Shown here one piece after another: positions 7,920-14,237 of a stretch of 64,000 bases of DNA. Where the stretch lies: positions 22,139 through 86,138 of the forward strand of contig DXIN01000014.1 of NCBI GenBank assembly GCA_019112865.1, given 5' to 3'. The notes beneath the pieces were generated by a model, which saw only the letters and a program-made list of their open reading frames with translations, had not been told where the DNA came from and ran no database searches. Every line of letters begins with the position of its first letter. Within the stretch, counting starts at the first letter, position 1. This DNA is from Candidatus Helicobacter avicola (GTDB taxonomy: Bacteria > Campylobacterota > Campylobacteria > Campylobacterales > Helicobacteraceae). A program made the position numbers and the translations under genes.

Positions 7920-8144
7920 CTAGCCCTTGCTAAGTCGCACCACTCTAAAGACTAGCCACCACACATAGCCCATATATGGCACAAGCACGATAAGTGAATC
8001 TCGCCCATAAAATCCCACAGGGTAGAGCACCAGCCCAAGAACTATGAGAATCTTTTGGTAAGTTTGCAAATATTTGAGATTCACAAACAAATACCATAGG
8101 CAGAGTATGGACAAGAGACAAAGCCCTATCCATAGCTTTTCCAT
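7920..8144 (-). CDS. Small three-helix membrane protein S2
   Basis: 74 residues with three predicted membrane segments (about 5-22, 32-46, 51-68). It is closely related to the 78-residue protein at 9346-9582; both contain LCLWYLFVNL, ILIVLGLVL, DSLIVL and PYMGYVWWL. It starts 6 bp after the stop of the barrel gene at 8151-8858 and is probably translated from the P2-barrel-S2 mRNA. Pairing with a secreted peptide gene makes an immunity or export-accessory role conceivable, but nothing in the sequence proves it. Confidence 0.7.
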   Translation of the reverse strand: MEKLWIGLCLLSILCLWYLFVNLKYLQTYQKILIVLGLVLYPVGFYGRDSLIVLVPYMGYVWWLVFRVVRLSKG

Positions 8145-8150
8145 AGTGCA

Positions 8151-8858
8151 TTACCTGCCACCGATACCAATTTCTACCATACCTACGAGATTCTGTGTGG
8201 TAGGAAATGCGGGATTGTAAGTGATATTTTGGTATTTTGCTCTAAGCTTGACATAGTAGAATAGATCTTCTTTAAGCTGAACAGAAAAACCCAATGAAGC
8301 ACGTATGCCATAGTCGCCGCCGTTAGCAGTATTATAGTGTGTTGTAGTGCTATTGTTGCTACTAGCAGCATACTCTTTTGATGAAATGTAGTCATAATCT
8401 GCACTATACTCATAGCGAAGTTTCTCGTTTGCTTTTATTCTGCCTTCAATTCCAATGCTTGATGCAAGATATTCAGTGTCGATGCCATTATTTTTTCTCG
8501 TCCCATTGCCATAGTGACTGCCCACTAACCCTATGTTGATCCAAAATGGATTATCCAAAGAAGCGATATTGAATCCTAGCTTGATAGAGTAGTCAATAAA
8601 GCTAAAGGGATTGCTCCTAGTGTTTGGACCAATACCCAAATCAATGTTTGCTCCGGTTTTTAGCCTTTTGAGGAAAATAGTATCTCCAGTAATTGCCAAA
8701 TACCCACCATAATCTTTGACATCAGTGTTTGAAGTTTGAGTGGGAATGTCTTTTTGGCTATACACACCACCTATACCGATACGACCTTCGCCAGTGATTT
8801 CTGCATGGGCAAGAGTGGAGAGTATGAGGCTAGTAAAAATAACTTTATAAATCCGCAT
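8151..8858 (-). CDS. Outer-membrane beta-barrel paralogue
   Basis: 235 residues, signal peptide MRIYKVIFTSLILSTLAHA. The mature start is EITGEGRIGIGGVYSQKDIP. The C-terminal half (LRYEYSADYDYISSKEYA, GIRASLGFSVQLKEDLFYY, RAKYQNITYNPAFPT, MVEIGIGGR) is nearly the same as in the 5626-6360 barrel, while the loops differ, the usual pattern for paralogous barrels with variable surface loops. RBS AAGGAG. It lies between peptide P2 and small membrane protein S2 in one apparent operon. An 11-bp hairpin (about 8885-8912) separates it from P2. Confidence 0.78.
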   Translation of the reverse strand: MRIYKVIFTSLILSTLAHAEITGEGRIGIGGVYSQKDIPTQTSNTDVKDYGGYLAITGDTIFLKRLKTGANIDLGIGPNTRSNPFSFIDYSIKLGFNIASLDNPFWINIGLVGSHYGNGTRKNNGIDTEYLASSIGIEGRIKANEKLRYEYSADYDYISSKEYAASSNNSTTTHYNTANGGDYGIRASLGFSVQLKEDLFYYVKLRAKYQNITYNPAFPTTQNLVGMVEIGIGGR

Positions 8859-8884
8859 TGTAACTCCTTAATTAAAAGTTTTTA

Positions 8885-8912
8885 CAAGCAAGGCTTCAAG
8901 CCCTGCTTGCAT
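8885..8912 (-). repeat. Hairpin between P2 peptide gene and barrel gene
   Basis: CAAGCAGGGCT / AGCCTTGCTTG stem (one G-T pair, 3-base loop) just after the P2 stop. It occupies the same place as the hairpin after P3. Confidence 0.55.
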
Positions 8913-8918
8913 GGTGTT

Positions 8919-9173
8919 TTACCACCAGCCTTTATTGTCTCCGAGCTCATAAACAGAGACAACGCCACTGACAACACCAGCTATGGCAGCGAATGTTTCT
9001 AAAAACTCGCCCCTAGTCTCACTCATCTCTTGATCGCTCAAAACCTGAGTTTTAGCCTCATTGGCAGCAAACAAAAATTCTTTATCGCTCTGGCTAAGAG
9101 TTTTAGAATCCACAGCACACAAAGAACTTGCACTTAAACCTGCAGCTAATACAAAAGAAACCAATCCTTTCAT
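8919..9173 (-). CDS. Exported small peptide P2 with double-glycine-like leader
   Basis: 84 residues from the ATG at 9173 (RBS AAGGAGG); a longer upstream in-frame start is not credible because it lies in the promoter. Signal peptide 1-20, conserved pro-region 21-57 ending LSDQEMSETRGE, then a variable hydrophobic tail (FAAIAGVVSGVVSV) ending in DNKGWW. Gly/Ala-spaced hydrophobic tails are typical of secreted membrane-active or self-assembling peptides. Promoter and first 56 codons are almost identical to P1, so one is a recent duplicate. Followed by a barrel and S2 genes. Confidence 0.75.
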   Translation of the reverse strand: MKGLVSFVLAAGLSASSLCAVDSKTLSQSDKEFLFAANEAKTQVLSDQEMSETRGEFLETFAAIAGVVSGVVSVYELGDNKGWW

Positions 9174-9304
9174 ATTATCCTCCTTGTAACAAAAGATTTT
9201 GTCCTGAATTTTTACATTCGGGACTCTATCAGCGTAGCAAAAAATATAATCCATTGTCAATGGTAAAATAAAAATTTATCTATATTTTTAAAAAATGTAA
9301 CATT
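9006..9304 (-). repeat. Near-identical duplication (copy A): promoter, leader and pro-region of P2
   Basis: About 300 bp matching 9697-9996 with only a few differences, ending sharply at the end of the conserved pro-region on one side and at GTAACATT on the other. The variable peptide tails lie just outside the repeat. Confidence 0.85.
9231..9260 (-). promoter_or_regulatory. Promoter of P2: TTGACA-18-TACGCT
   Basis: -35 at 9255-9260 and -10 at 9231-9236 with a TG extension, 18-bp spacer. A GTCC...GGAC stem begins at the expected start point. Confidence 0.65.
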
Positions 9305-9345
9305 TGAAGTTTTTTATTATTGTTTAGAGCTTTAGGAGTATTTTT

Positions 9346-9582
9346 TCAGGGTTTGCGTTTCTCTCGCGCTGCTTTCGCCGCGAGCCACCACACATAGCCC
9401 ATATATGGCAAAAGCACGATGAGTGAATCTAGCCCATAATAGCCCACTGGGAATAGCACCAGCCCAAGGACGATGAGAATCCTTTGGTGCGTGCGCAGAT
9501 ACGCTAGATTCACAAACAAATACCACAGGCAGACTATGGATAGCACGCAGAGTCCTATCCATACTTTGTTAAACAACTCCAT
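9346..9582 (-). CDS. Small three-helix membrane protein S1
   Basis: 78 residues; segments at about 8-26, 35-48 and 54-70, then a basic tail KAAREKRKP, predicting a cytoplasmic C-terminus. Paralogue of the 74-residue protein at 7920-8144. Its ATG lies 3 bp after the P1 stop with no separate RBS, so translation is probably coupled to P1. Function unknown; a peptide immunity protein is one hypothesis. Confidence 0.7.
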   Translation of the reverse strand: MELFNKVWIGLCVLSIVCLWYLFVNLAYLRTHQRILIVLGLVLFPVGYYGLDSLIVLLPYMGYVWWLAAKAAREKRKP

Positions 9583-9585
9583 AGA

Positions 9586-9864
9586 TTAAAATGGTGGTTT
9601 GCCACTATAAATAGGGTCGTTTGGAGCAGGCGCGTTAAGATAGCCTATTGTGCTCACTGCTAGCATTACACCTAGTTTTATTAAAATAGGGAAAAATTCA
9701 CCATCAGTCTCACTCATCTCCTGCTCGCTCAAAACCTGAGTTTTAGCCTCATTGGCAGCAAACAAAAATTCTTTATCGCTCTGGCTAAGAGTTTTAGAAT
9801 CCACAGCACACAAAGAACTTATACCTAAACCTGCAGCCAATACAAAAGAAACCAATCCTTTCAT
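9586..9864 (-). CDS. Exported small peptide P1 with double-glycine-like leader
   Basis: 92 residues. Signal peptide MKGLVSFVLAAGLGISSLCA, then the conserved pro-region ending LSEQEMSETDGE, then a hydrophobic segment (FPILIKLGVMLAVSTIGYL) and a Pro-rich tail (NAPAPNDPIYSGKPPF) unlike P2 or P3. The register of leader residues fits C39 peptidase substrates except Glu at -1. It is the gene closest to the divergent outer-membrane channel/C39 peptidase pair, sharing the intergenic region 9865-10092. RBS GTGAGG. Confidence 0.75.
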   Translation of the reverse strand: MKGLVSFVLAAGLGISSLCAVDSKTLSQSDKEFLFAANEAKTQVLSEQEMSETDGEFFPILIKLGVMLAVSTIGYLNAPAPNDPIYSGKPPF

Positions 9865-9996
9865 ATTATCCTCACTTGTAACAAAAGATTTTGTCCTGAA
9901 TTTTTACATTCGGGACTCTATCAGCGTAGCAAAAAATATAATCCATTGTCAATGGTAAAATAAAAATTTATCTATATTTTTAAAAAATGTAACATT
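9697..9996 (-). repeat. Near-identical duplication (copy B): promoter, leader and pro-region of P1
   Basis: Partner of 9006-9304. One extra base lies in the leader near the RBS; otherwise promoter and 5' stem are identical. The sharp edges suggest recent duplication or gene conversion that leaves the variable tails alone. Confidence 0.85.
9923..9952 (-). promoter_or_regulatory. Promoter of P1: TTGACA-18-TACGCT
   Basis: -35 at 9947-9952, -10 at 9923-9928, identical to the P2 promoter; a 5' stem occupies 9893-9916. Confidence 0.65.
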
Positions 9997-10092
9997 GAAC
10001 CATATTTTCTTAATAATTTGCAAAAATCTCTTGGGAATCTTAATGTTTTTATACTACATTAGATAAGGACAACCCAAAGATAAAGGATGAAT

Positions 10093-10992
10093 ATGCGGTA
10101 TGTATTACTTATCATATGTGTGGGGCTTGGGCTACTTATGGCGCGCCCTGTGAGTGTCGATGAGATCCTAACCAAGCGCCTGCAGTTTAAGCTTATGGGC
10201 ACGCTCTCTTATGTCCATATCCAACGCTCAGATATGTATCTAGCCCCCATATCCGTGCCTATCAATGGCGGGAGCTCCTATGTGCAGATCCCGCTTAGCT
10301 ACGCCCAAGACAGCAACCAAGACTATCTGAATTTCTCCCTCTATGCGCGTTATGGGATTGCCAAACGCGTGGAAGTCTTTAGCACACTCAATAGTTTTTG
10401 GCAGCACAGCAGTGCTTCTAATGATCTCTCTAGCACGCCAATCTCCCAAAGCTATGGGGATTTTAGCTCATTAAATCTCGGGGTGTTAATCCAAGCCAAA
10501 AAAGAGGGCAAGCTCCCTGCTTTACTCCTAGGTGCAAGTGCTGATGTGCTAGATAAGACTTATTTTTCTCACACCCAAAAGCAGCTAGATTCGCTCAAAG
10601 GCTATTCGTTTTTTGCTACGAGTTTTTATACTATCGATCCTATTGTATTGCTTTTGCAGGCAAATTTTCGCTTAAACCTCCCACGCGAGTTTGAAGGTTA
10701 TAGACTTGATAATGGCGAGGTTTTTGCCCTAAGTCCTATGGTGTATTTCGCAGTCAATCCCTATATATCGCTAAATTTTGGTGTCCGCTACCAATACGCC
10801 ACCCAAAACAGCATAAACGATACCTTGAGTAATACCATGCGCTATGTTCCACAAGGCTCATCGGTGGGCTATATATTTGGTATGGCATATGAGATCAAAT
10901 CGCGCTTTATTTTCTATGCAAGTGCCGAGAAACTCGACACAGCCCAATACTCCAGCGATATGCTCTCTTTCACACTTTCATACAGAATCTAG
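10093..10992 (+). CDS. Outer-membrane channel-like beta-barrel partner of C39 peptidase
   Basis: About 299 residues. I chose the second ATG (10093) because AAAGGA sits 5 bp before it and overlaps the first ATG at 10087. The signal peptide ends about LLMA. The mature protein is a run of amphipathic beta strands (YLNFSLYARYGIAKRVEVFSTL..., SLNFGVRYQYATQ, SRFIFYASAEKL) ending in MLSFTLSYRI, like an outer-membrane transporter. It is unrelated by eye to the four small barrels. The C39 peptidase gene follows 11 bp later. In the Pseudomonas fap amyloid operon an outer-membrane pore (FapF) and a C39 peptidase (FapD) work together; the parallel is by architecture, not by demonstrated homology. Confidence 0.72.
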   Translation: MRYVLLIICVGLGLLMARPVSVDEILTKRLQFKLMGTLSYVHIQRSDMYLAPISVPINGGSSYVQIPLSYAQDSNQDYLNFSLYARYGIAKRVEVFSTLNSFWQHSSASNDLSSTPISQSYGDFSSLNLGVLIQAKKEGKLPALLLGASADVLDKTYFSHTQKQLDSLKGYSFFATSFYTIDPIVLLLQANFRLNLPREFEGYRLDNGEVFALSPMVYFAVNPYISLNFGVRYQYATQNSINDTLSNTMRYVPQGSSVGYIFGMAYEIKSRFIFYASAEKLDTAQYSSDMLSFTLSYRI

Positions 10993-11003
10993 GGATACTC
11001 TAA

Positions 11004-11720
11004 ATGATATTACAGAATCTCTCACGATATATTCTCATCTCTTTGTTTATAGTTACTTTTAGTAACTTATCTGCTGCAAATGTGCATATCCATAATGAAT
11101 CTGTTACTTTTGAGCGAGAGGTGCAATCGTGGGACGAGCTCAAAGACACCAATCTCACGCGACAAAAATACGATTATAGTTGTGGGGCTGCCTCGCTCTC
11201 GACTATCTTGAGTTATTACTATGGGATTAGCACGAGTGAGAAGGAGATTCTAGACTTTCTTTTAGAATCTAAGGGCATAGATGTGAATCTCAAGACACAA
11301 ATTGAGTTTGATGAGGATTTGCGTGATAAGGCACATTTGTCATTTCTCGATCTTGCGCACTATGCCCAGCACAAGGGTTTTAGAGCTATGGGCTTAGCAC
11401 TAGATTTGCCCACGCTCTCCACACTCAAAGCCCCAGTAATCATCTATGTAAATGTGCGTGATGTAGAGCATTTTAGTGTGTATAAGGGAATCGATGAGCA
11501 TTATGTGTATTTGGCTGACCCAAGTTTTGGGAATATCAAAGTGAGCATTGCAAAGTTTATAGAGATGTTTTATAAACGAGAGGATTTGAGCTATCCGGGC
11601 AAAATCCTTGCAATCCTCCCAAGCAATGCAGGAGAGGAAGTCAATGAGGCATTTATGCAAAGACAGAACAATACGGAATTTTTGTATGAGATTTTTAAAG
11701 ACAGGGCGGTATCGCCTTGA
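11004..11720 (+). CDS. Sec-exported C39-family cysteine peptidase
   Basis: 238 residues. An N-terminal hydrophobic segment (7-25, LISLFIVTFSNLSAA) is a signal peptide or anchor, placing the enzyme in the periplasm. The C39 domain is clear: RQKYDYSCGAASLSTIL gives oxyanion Gln54 and nucleophile Cys60, EHFSVYKG gives His156 and LADPSFG gives Asp172. C39 peptidases cut after double-glycine-type leaders. Usually the domain is fused to an ABC exporter; here it stands alone with its own export signal, as in FapD. It is co-oriented with the barrel upstream and divergent from three peptides that carry such leaders, its likely substrates. Confidence 0.88.
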   Translation: MILQNLSRYILISLFIVTFSNLSAANVHIHNESVTFEREVQSWDELKDTNLTRQKYDYSCGAASLSTILSYYYGISTSEKEILDFLLESKGIDVNLKTQIEFDEDLRDKAHLSFLDLAHYAQHKGFRAMGLALDLPTLSTLKAPVIIYVNVRDVEHFSVYKGIDEHYVYLADPSFGNIKVSIAKFIEMFYKREDLSYPGKILAILPSNAGEEVNEAFMQRQNNTEFLYEIFKDRAVSP

Positions 11721-11725
11721 GATAC

Positions 11726-12595
11726 TTAAAACACGATAGTTTTGTTTTGATACACAAAGATTCTATCCTCTATGGCGAGCTTTAGGGCGCGTGAGAGGAC
11801 GGATTTTTCGATATCGCGTCCAGCTCTTTGCATATCTTGCCACGAGTAGGTGTGGTCTATGGGGATTACATCTTGGGTGATGATAGGTCCCTCATCAAGA
11901 TCTTTGGTAACAAAATGCGCACTTGCCCCGATGATTTTCACACCGCGTTCATAGGCTTGCTTGTATGGGTTGGCTCCGATAAATGCAGGGAGAAAGCTGT
12001 GGTGGATATTGAGAATTTGGTGTGGGAAATGTGCGACAAACTCGGGACTTAAGATTCGCATATATTTGGCAAGTACGATGAGGTCAATCTCTCCAAGAGA
12101 TTTAAGATAGGCTAGTATTTCCTTTTCGTGTGTGATTCGTCCTTGCTCTATCGTGTTTGAATCTTGTGGATTTGGTGCTGGTATGTGTGCAAATGGCACA
12201 TCAAATTTTTTGGCAAGTGGTGCGAGTGTGTCGTGATTGCTTATGATGGCTTTGATGTGTGCGTGGAGCTCACCGCTGTCATAGCGCAGGAGTAAATCGC
12301 CTAAGCAGTGGTTTTCTTTGGTGCAAAAAATTACAATGGATTTCTTGCTTAGAGGCTGTATGCGGATATGAGCCTGTATGCCTAGATCTTGGGCAAGACG
12401 AGCTAAGAGTGTTTGGGGTTGCAAGTGTGAATCCTGGGCTTGTATATGTGTGCGTAAGAAAAACTGGCGACTTTGTGTATCCACAAACTCATCTTGACGT
12501 ATGATGTTGCACCCTAGCTCAAAAAAGGTGCGTGAGATGTGAAACACTAAGCCCTTTTGGTCTGGCAAGCTGATGAGGACATTGAATTGTTGCAT
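11726..12595 (-). CDS. purU: Formyltetrahydrofolate deformylase
   Basis: 289 residues. An N-terminal ACT domain (about 1-80, FNVLISLPDQKGLVFHISRTFFELGCNI) is followed by a formyltransferase-fold domain with IISNHDTLAPLAKKFDVPF and the catalytic region NIHHSFLPAFIGANPYKQAYERG plus IGASAHFVTKDLDEGPII. It hydrolyses 10-formyl-THF to THF and formate, balancing one-carbon pools. It overlaps the last base of the upstream secreted-protein gene, indicating co-transcription. Length is normal for PurU. Confidence 0.95.
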   Translation of the reverse strand: MQQFNVLISLPDQKGLVFHISRTFFELGCNIIRQDEFVDTQSRQFFLRTHIQAQDSHLQPQTLLARLAQDLGIQAHIRIQPLSKKSIVIFCTKENHCLGDLLLRYDSGELHAHIKAIISNHDTLAPLAKKFDVPFAHIPAPNPQDSNTIEQGRITHEKEILAYLKSLGEIDLIVLAKYMRILSPEFVAHFPHQILNIHHSFLPAFIGANPYKQAYERGVKIIGASAHFVTKDLDEGPIITQDVIPIDHTYSWQDMQRAGRDIEKSVLSRALKLAIEDRIFVYQNKTIVF

Positions 12596-13173
12596 TAGCG
12601 ATCAAGCTCGATAAATTCGGTTTTTTGCTCGTAAATAATCTTTTTTTTGTCCCATTCTCTCGCGTTTGGAGCTTTGATGTGCTGCGTTTGGGGCTTTGGC
12701 TGCACAGGTGTAGGAATATCTTGGGGTGGTTGGGGTCGCACATCGCGTTGTGTATCACTAGGACGCTCACTAGATGTGTGCGATTCTACGATGGGCGTAT
12801 CTTGGGGCAAGGGCTTTGGTTTGGGCGATGTGGTGTGCAGTGAGGGATTGAAATCTTGGTTTTTCTCATAAATAGTCGTAGTGCTAGAGCCAATGGTGGT
12901 TTGTGTCGTTGTGTAATCCGAGTAGGTTTTTAGTCTTGAGGCATTGTCCTCGTTTTTGTTAAACCACTCTTTGGGGATAGGAAGTCTCCTCATTGAGCCA
13001 TTATCAAGGGTTTCTAAAATCCCTAACAAAGCTTTGGTTTGGTGGTTGATGATGAGCGTTTGATTGGGCTTTAAAAGTAGCTCAAAATTTTTCAAAGAAT
13101 GTGAATCTATGATAAAGTTATCGCCCCACACCGCGCTACACATCATACACACGAGACAATATATCCTTTTCAC
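12595..13173 (-). CDS. Secreted Pro-rich protein of unknown function
   Basis: I place the start at GTG 13173 because GGAG lies 6 bp upstream and the protein then begins with a textbook signal peptide (MKRIYCLVCMMCSAVWG); the longer GTG start at 13212 falls on the -10 box. The mature part has a small folded segment (about NFELLLKPNQTLIINHQTKALLGILETLDNG, split here) followed by a Thr/Pro-rich disordered region (KPKPLPQDTP, RPQPPQDIPTP, VQPKPQTQ) and a charged end. This suggests a periplasm-spanning or envelope-bound protein. I do not recognise a family. Confidence 0.65.
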   Translation of the reverse strand: MKRIYCLVCMMCSAVWGDNFIIDSHSLKNFELLLKPNQTLIINHQTKALLGILETLDNGSMRRLPIPKEWFNKNEDNASRLKTYSDYTTTQTTIGSSTTTIYEKNQDFNPSLHTTSPKPKPLPQDTPIVESHTSSERPSDTQRDVRPQPPQDIPTPVQPKPQTQHIKAPNAREWDKKKIIYEQKTEFIELDR

Positions 13174-13211
13174 ACTATGCTCCATACATTTATAGAATCT
13201 CATACGCACCA

Positions 13212-13217
13212 ATTATA
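13212..13217 (-). promoter_or_regulatory. -10 box for secreted protein-purU
   Basis: TATAAT on the minus strand, about 39 bp before the chosen GTG start. Confidence 0.6.
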
Positions 13218-13251
13218 GCTATTTTCGGATAAAAAGCAAATATCACTATGC

Positions 13252-13257
13252 TATAAT
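13252..13257 (+). promoter_or_regulatory. -10 box of ridA
   Basis: Consensus TATAAT in ATGCTATAATGCAC, about 30 bp before the ATG. It is divergent from the preceding -10 box. Confidence 0.65.
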
Positions 13258-13287
13258 GCACGCGCAAAATCAACAAAAGGAGTCGCT

Positions 13288-13659
13288 ATGCAACCTATCT
13301 TTACCCCAAATGCCCCAGAGGCTATCGGACCATATTCACAGGCTATCGTGCATAATGGACTTGTTTATACATCAGGACAAATCGCACTCAATACACAAGG
13401 CGTGATGAGCGAAGGTGATATAGAAGCGCAAACCAAGCAGGTATTTATGAATCTCAAGGCGATTTTAGAGCAAGCGGGTAGCTCATTGCAAAAAGTCATC
13501 AAAACGAGCGTGTTTCTCTCGGATATGGAGCACTTTAATGCGATGAATGCCGTGTATGCAGAGTATTTTGGCAATCACAAACCAGCACGAAGCACCATAG
13601 CAGTGAAAACCCTGCCCAAAAACGCTCTTGTGGAGATTGAGTGTATTGCGGCTATCTAA
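13288..13659 (+). CDS. ridA: RidA enamine/imine deaminase (YjgF family)
   Basis: 123 residues, the normal length. It contains family signatures APEAIGPYSQAIVHNGLVYTSGQI near the N-terminus (listed here in part as GPYSQA) and VEIECIAAI at the end, with the conserved Arg in KPARSTIAV. It hydrolyses reactive 2-aminoacrylate-type enamines released by PLP enzymes. RBS AAAAGGAG; monocistronic, followed by the tRNA cluster. Confidence 0.95.
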   Translation: MQPIFTPNAPEAIGPYSQAIVHNGLVYTSGQIALNTQGVMSEGDIEAQTKQVFMNLKAILEQAGSSLQKVIKTSVFLSDMEHFNAMNAVYAEYFGNHKPARSTIAVKTLPKNALVEIECIAAI

Positions 13660-13754
13660 GTGCCTAATGCGTGATATTGTGGCGATACAATTCTTGTGGA
13701 GCCGCTACACACGCGTGTATTCGTGATTTCAGCCTTTTTTAAAGTCTCTCAAAT

Positions 13755-13760
13755 TATAAT
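13755..13760 (+). promoter_or_regulatory. -10 box of tRNA cluster
   Basis: TATAAT, 19 bp before the first base of tRNA-Pro; the four tRNAs probably form one transcript. Confidence 0.65.
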
Positions 13761-13779
13761 ACGCCTTTGTGTTTTTAGT

Positions 13780-13857
13780 CGGGGCGTAGCGCAGTCTGGT
13801 TAGCGCACTTGGTTTGGGACCAAGGGGTCGAAGGTTCGAATCCTTTCGCCCCGACCA
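13780..13857 (+). tRNA. tRNA-Pro (TGG)
   Basis: Cloverleaf with acceptor CGGGGCG/CGCCCCG, anticodon loop TTTGGGA, T-loop TTCGAAT and encoded ACCA. Confidence 0.95.
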
Positions 13858-13869
13858 TTTTATACTTAT

Positions 13870-13947
13870 GGTGGGTGTAGCTCAGTTGGTTAGAGCATCA
13901 GTTTGTGGCACTGAGGGTCGTGGGTTCGAGCCCCATCACCCACCCCA
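13870..13947 (+). tRNA. tRNA-His (GTG)
   Basis: Acceptor GTGGGTG/CACCCAC, anticodon GTG, encoded CCA, and the extra G(-1) opposite C73 that identifies tRNA-His. Confidence 0.95.
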
Positions 13948-13973
13948 TTTTCTTTCAGAGACTATTTATTTAT

Positions 13974-14050
13974 GCGTTCGTAGCTCAATTGGATAGAGCA
14001 TCAGACTTCGGATCTGAGGGTTGGGGGTTCGACTCCCTCCGGGCGTACCA
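13974..14050 (+). tRNA. tRNA-Arg (TCG)
   Basis: Anticodon arm TCAGA-CTTCGGA-TCTGA, encoded CCA. The acceptor GCGTTCG/CGGGCGT contains several G-T pairs. Confidence 0.93.
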
Positions 14051-14063
14051 CCCCTTTGGTTAT

Positions 14064-14140
14064 GCGCTCATAGCTCAGCTGGATAGAGCAACGGCCTTCT
14101 AAGCCGTAGGTCAGAGGTTCGAATCCTCTTGGGCGTACCA
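14064..14140 (+). tRNA. tRNA-Arg (TCT)
   Basis: Anticodon arm ACGGC-CTTCTAA-GCCGT, encoded CCA, acceptor GCGCTCA/TGGGCGT. Confidence 0.93.
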
Positions 14141-14237
14141 CTCCGCTATCGCTTAGATTCTCTCAATAGTCTTATTACAACATACTGCGTATCATTAAGA
14201 AGTGTATAAAACCACACTGAGATTTATTGTCTCTAGC

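Noticed and set aside
7945..8151. An alternative frame overlapping the small membrane protein S2
   Set aside because: The chosen frame is conserved with the 9346-9582 paralogue at protein level; the alternative is its shadow.
6473..9864. Small peptides as type I toxin-antitoxin toxins (AapA-like)
   Set aside because: They are longer, have clear Sec signals and a conserved pro-region, and no antisense RNA promoter is evident; export fits better.
12519..12770. An open frame on the minus strand across the end of the secreted-protein gene
   Set aside because: It overlaps two better-supported genes, has no RBS and no recognisable protein sequence.
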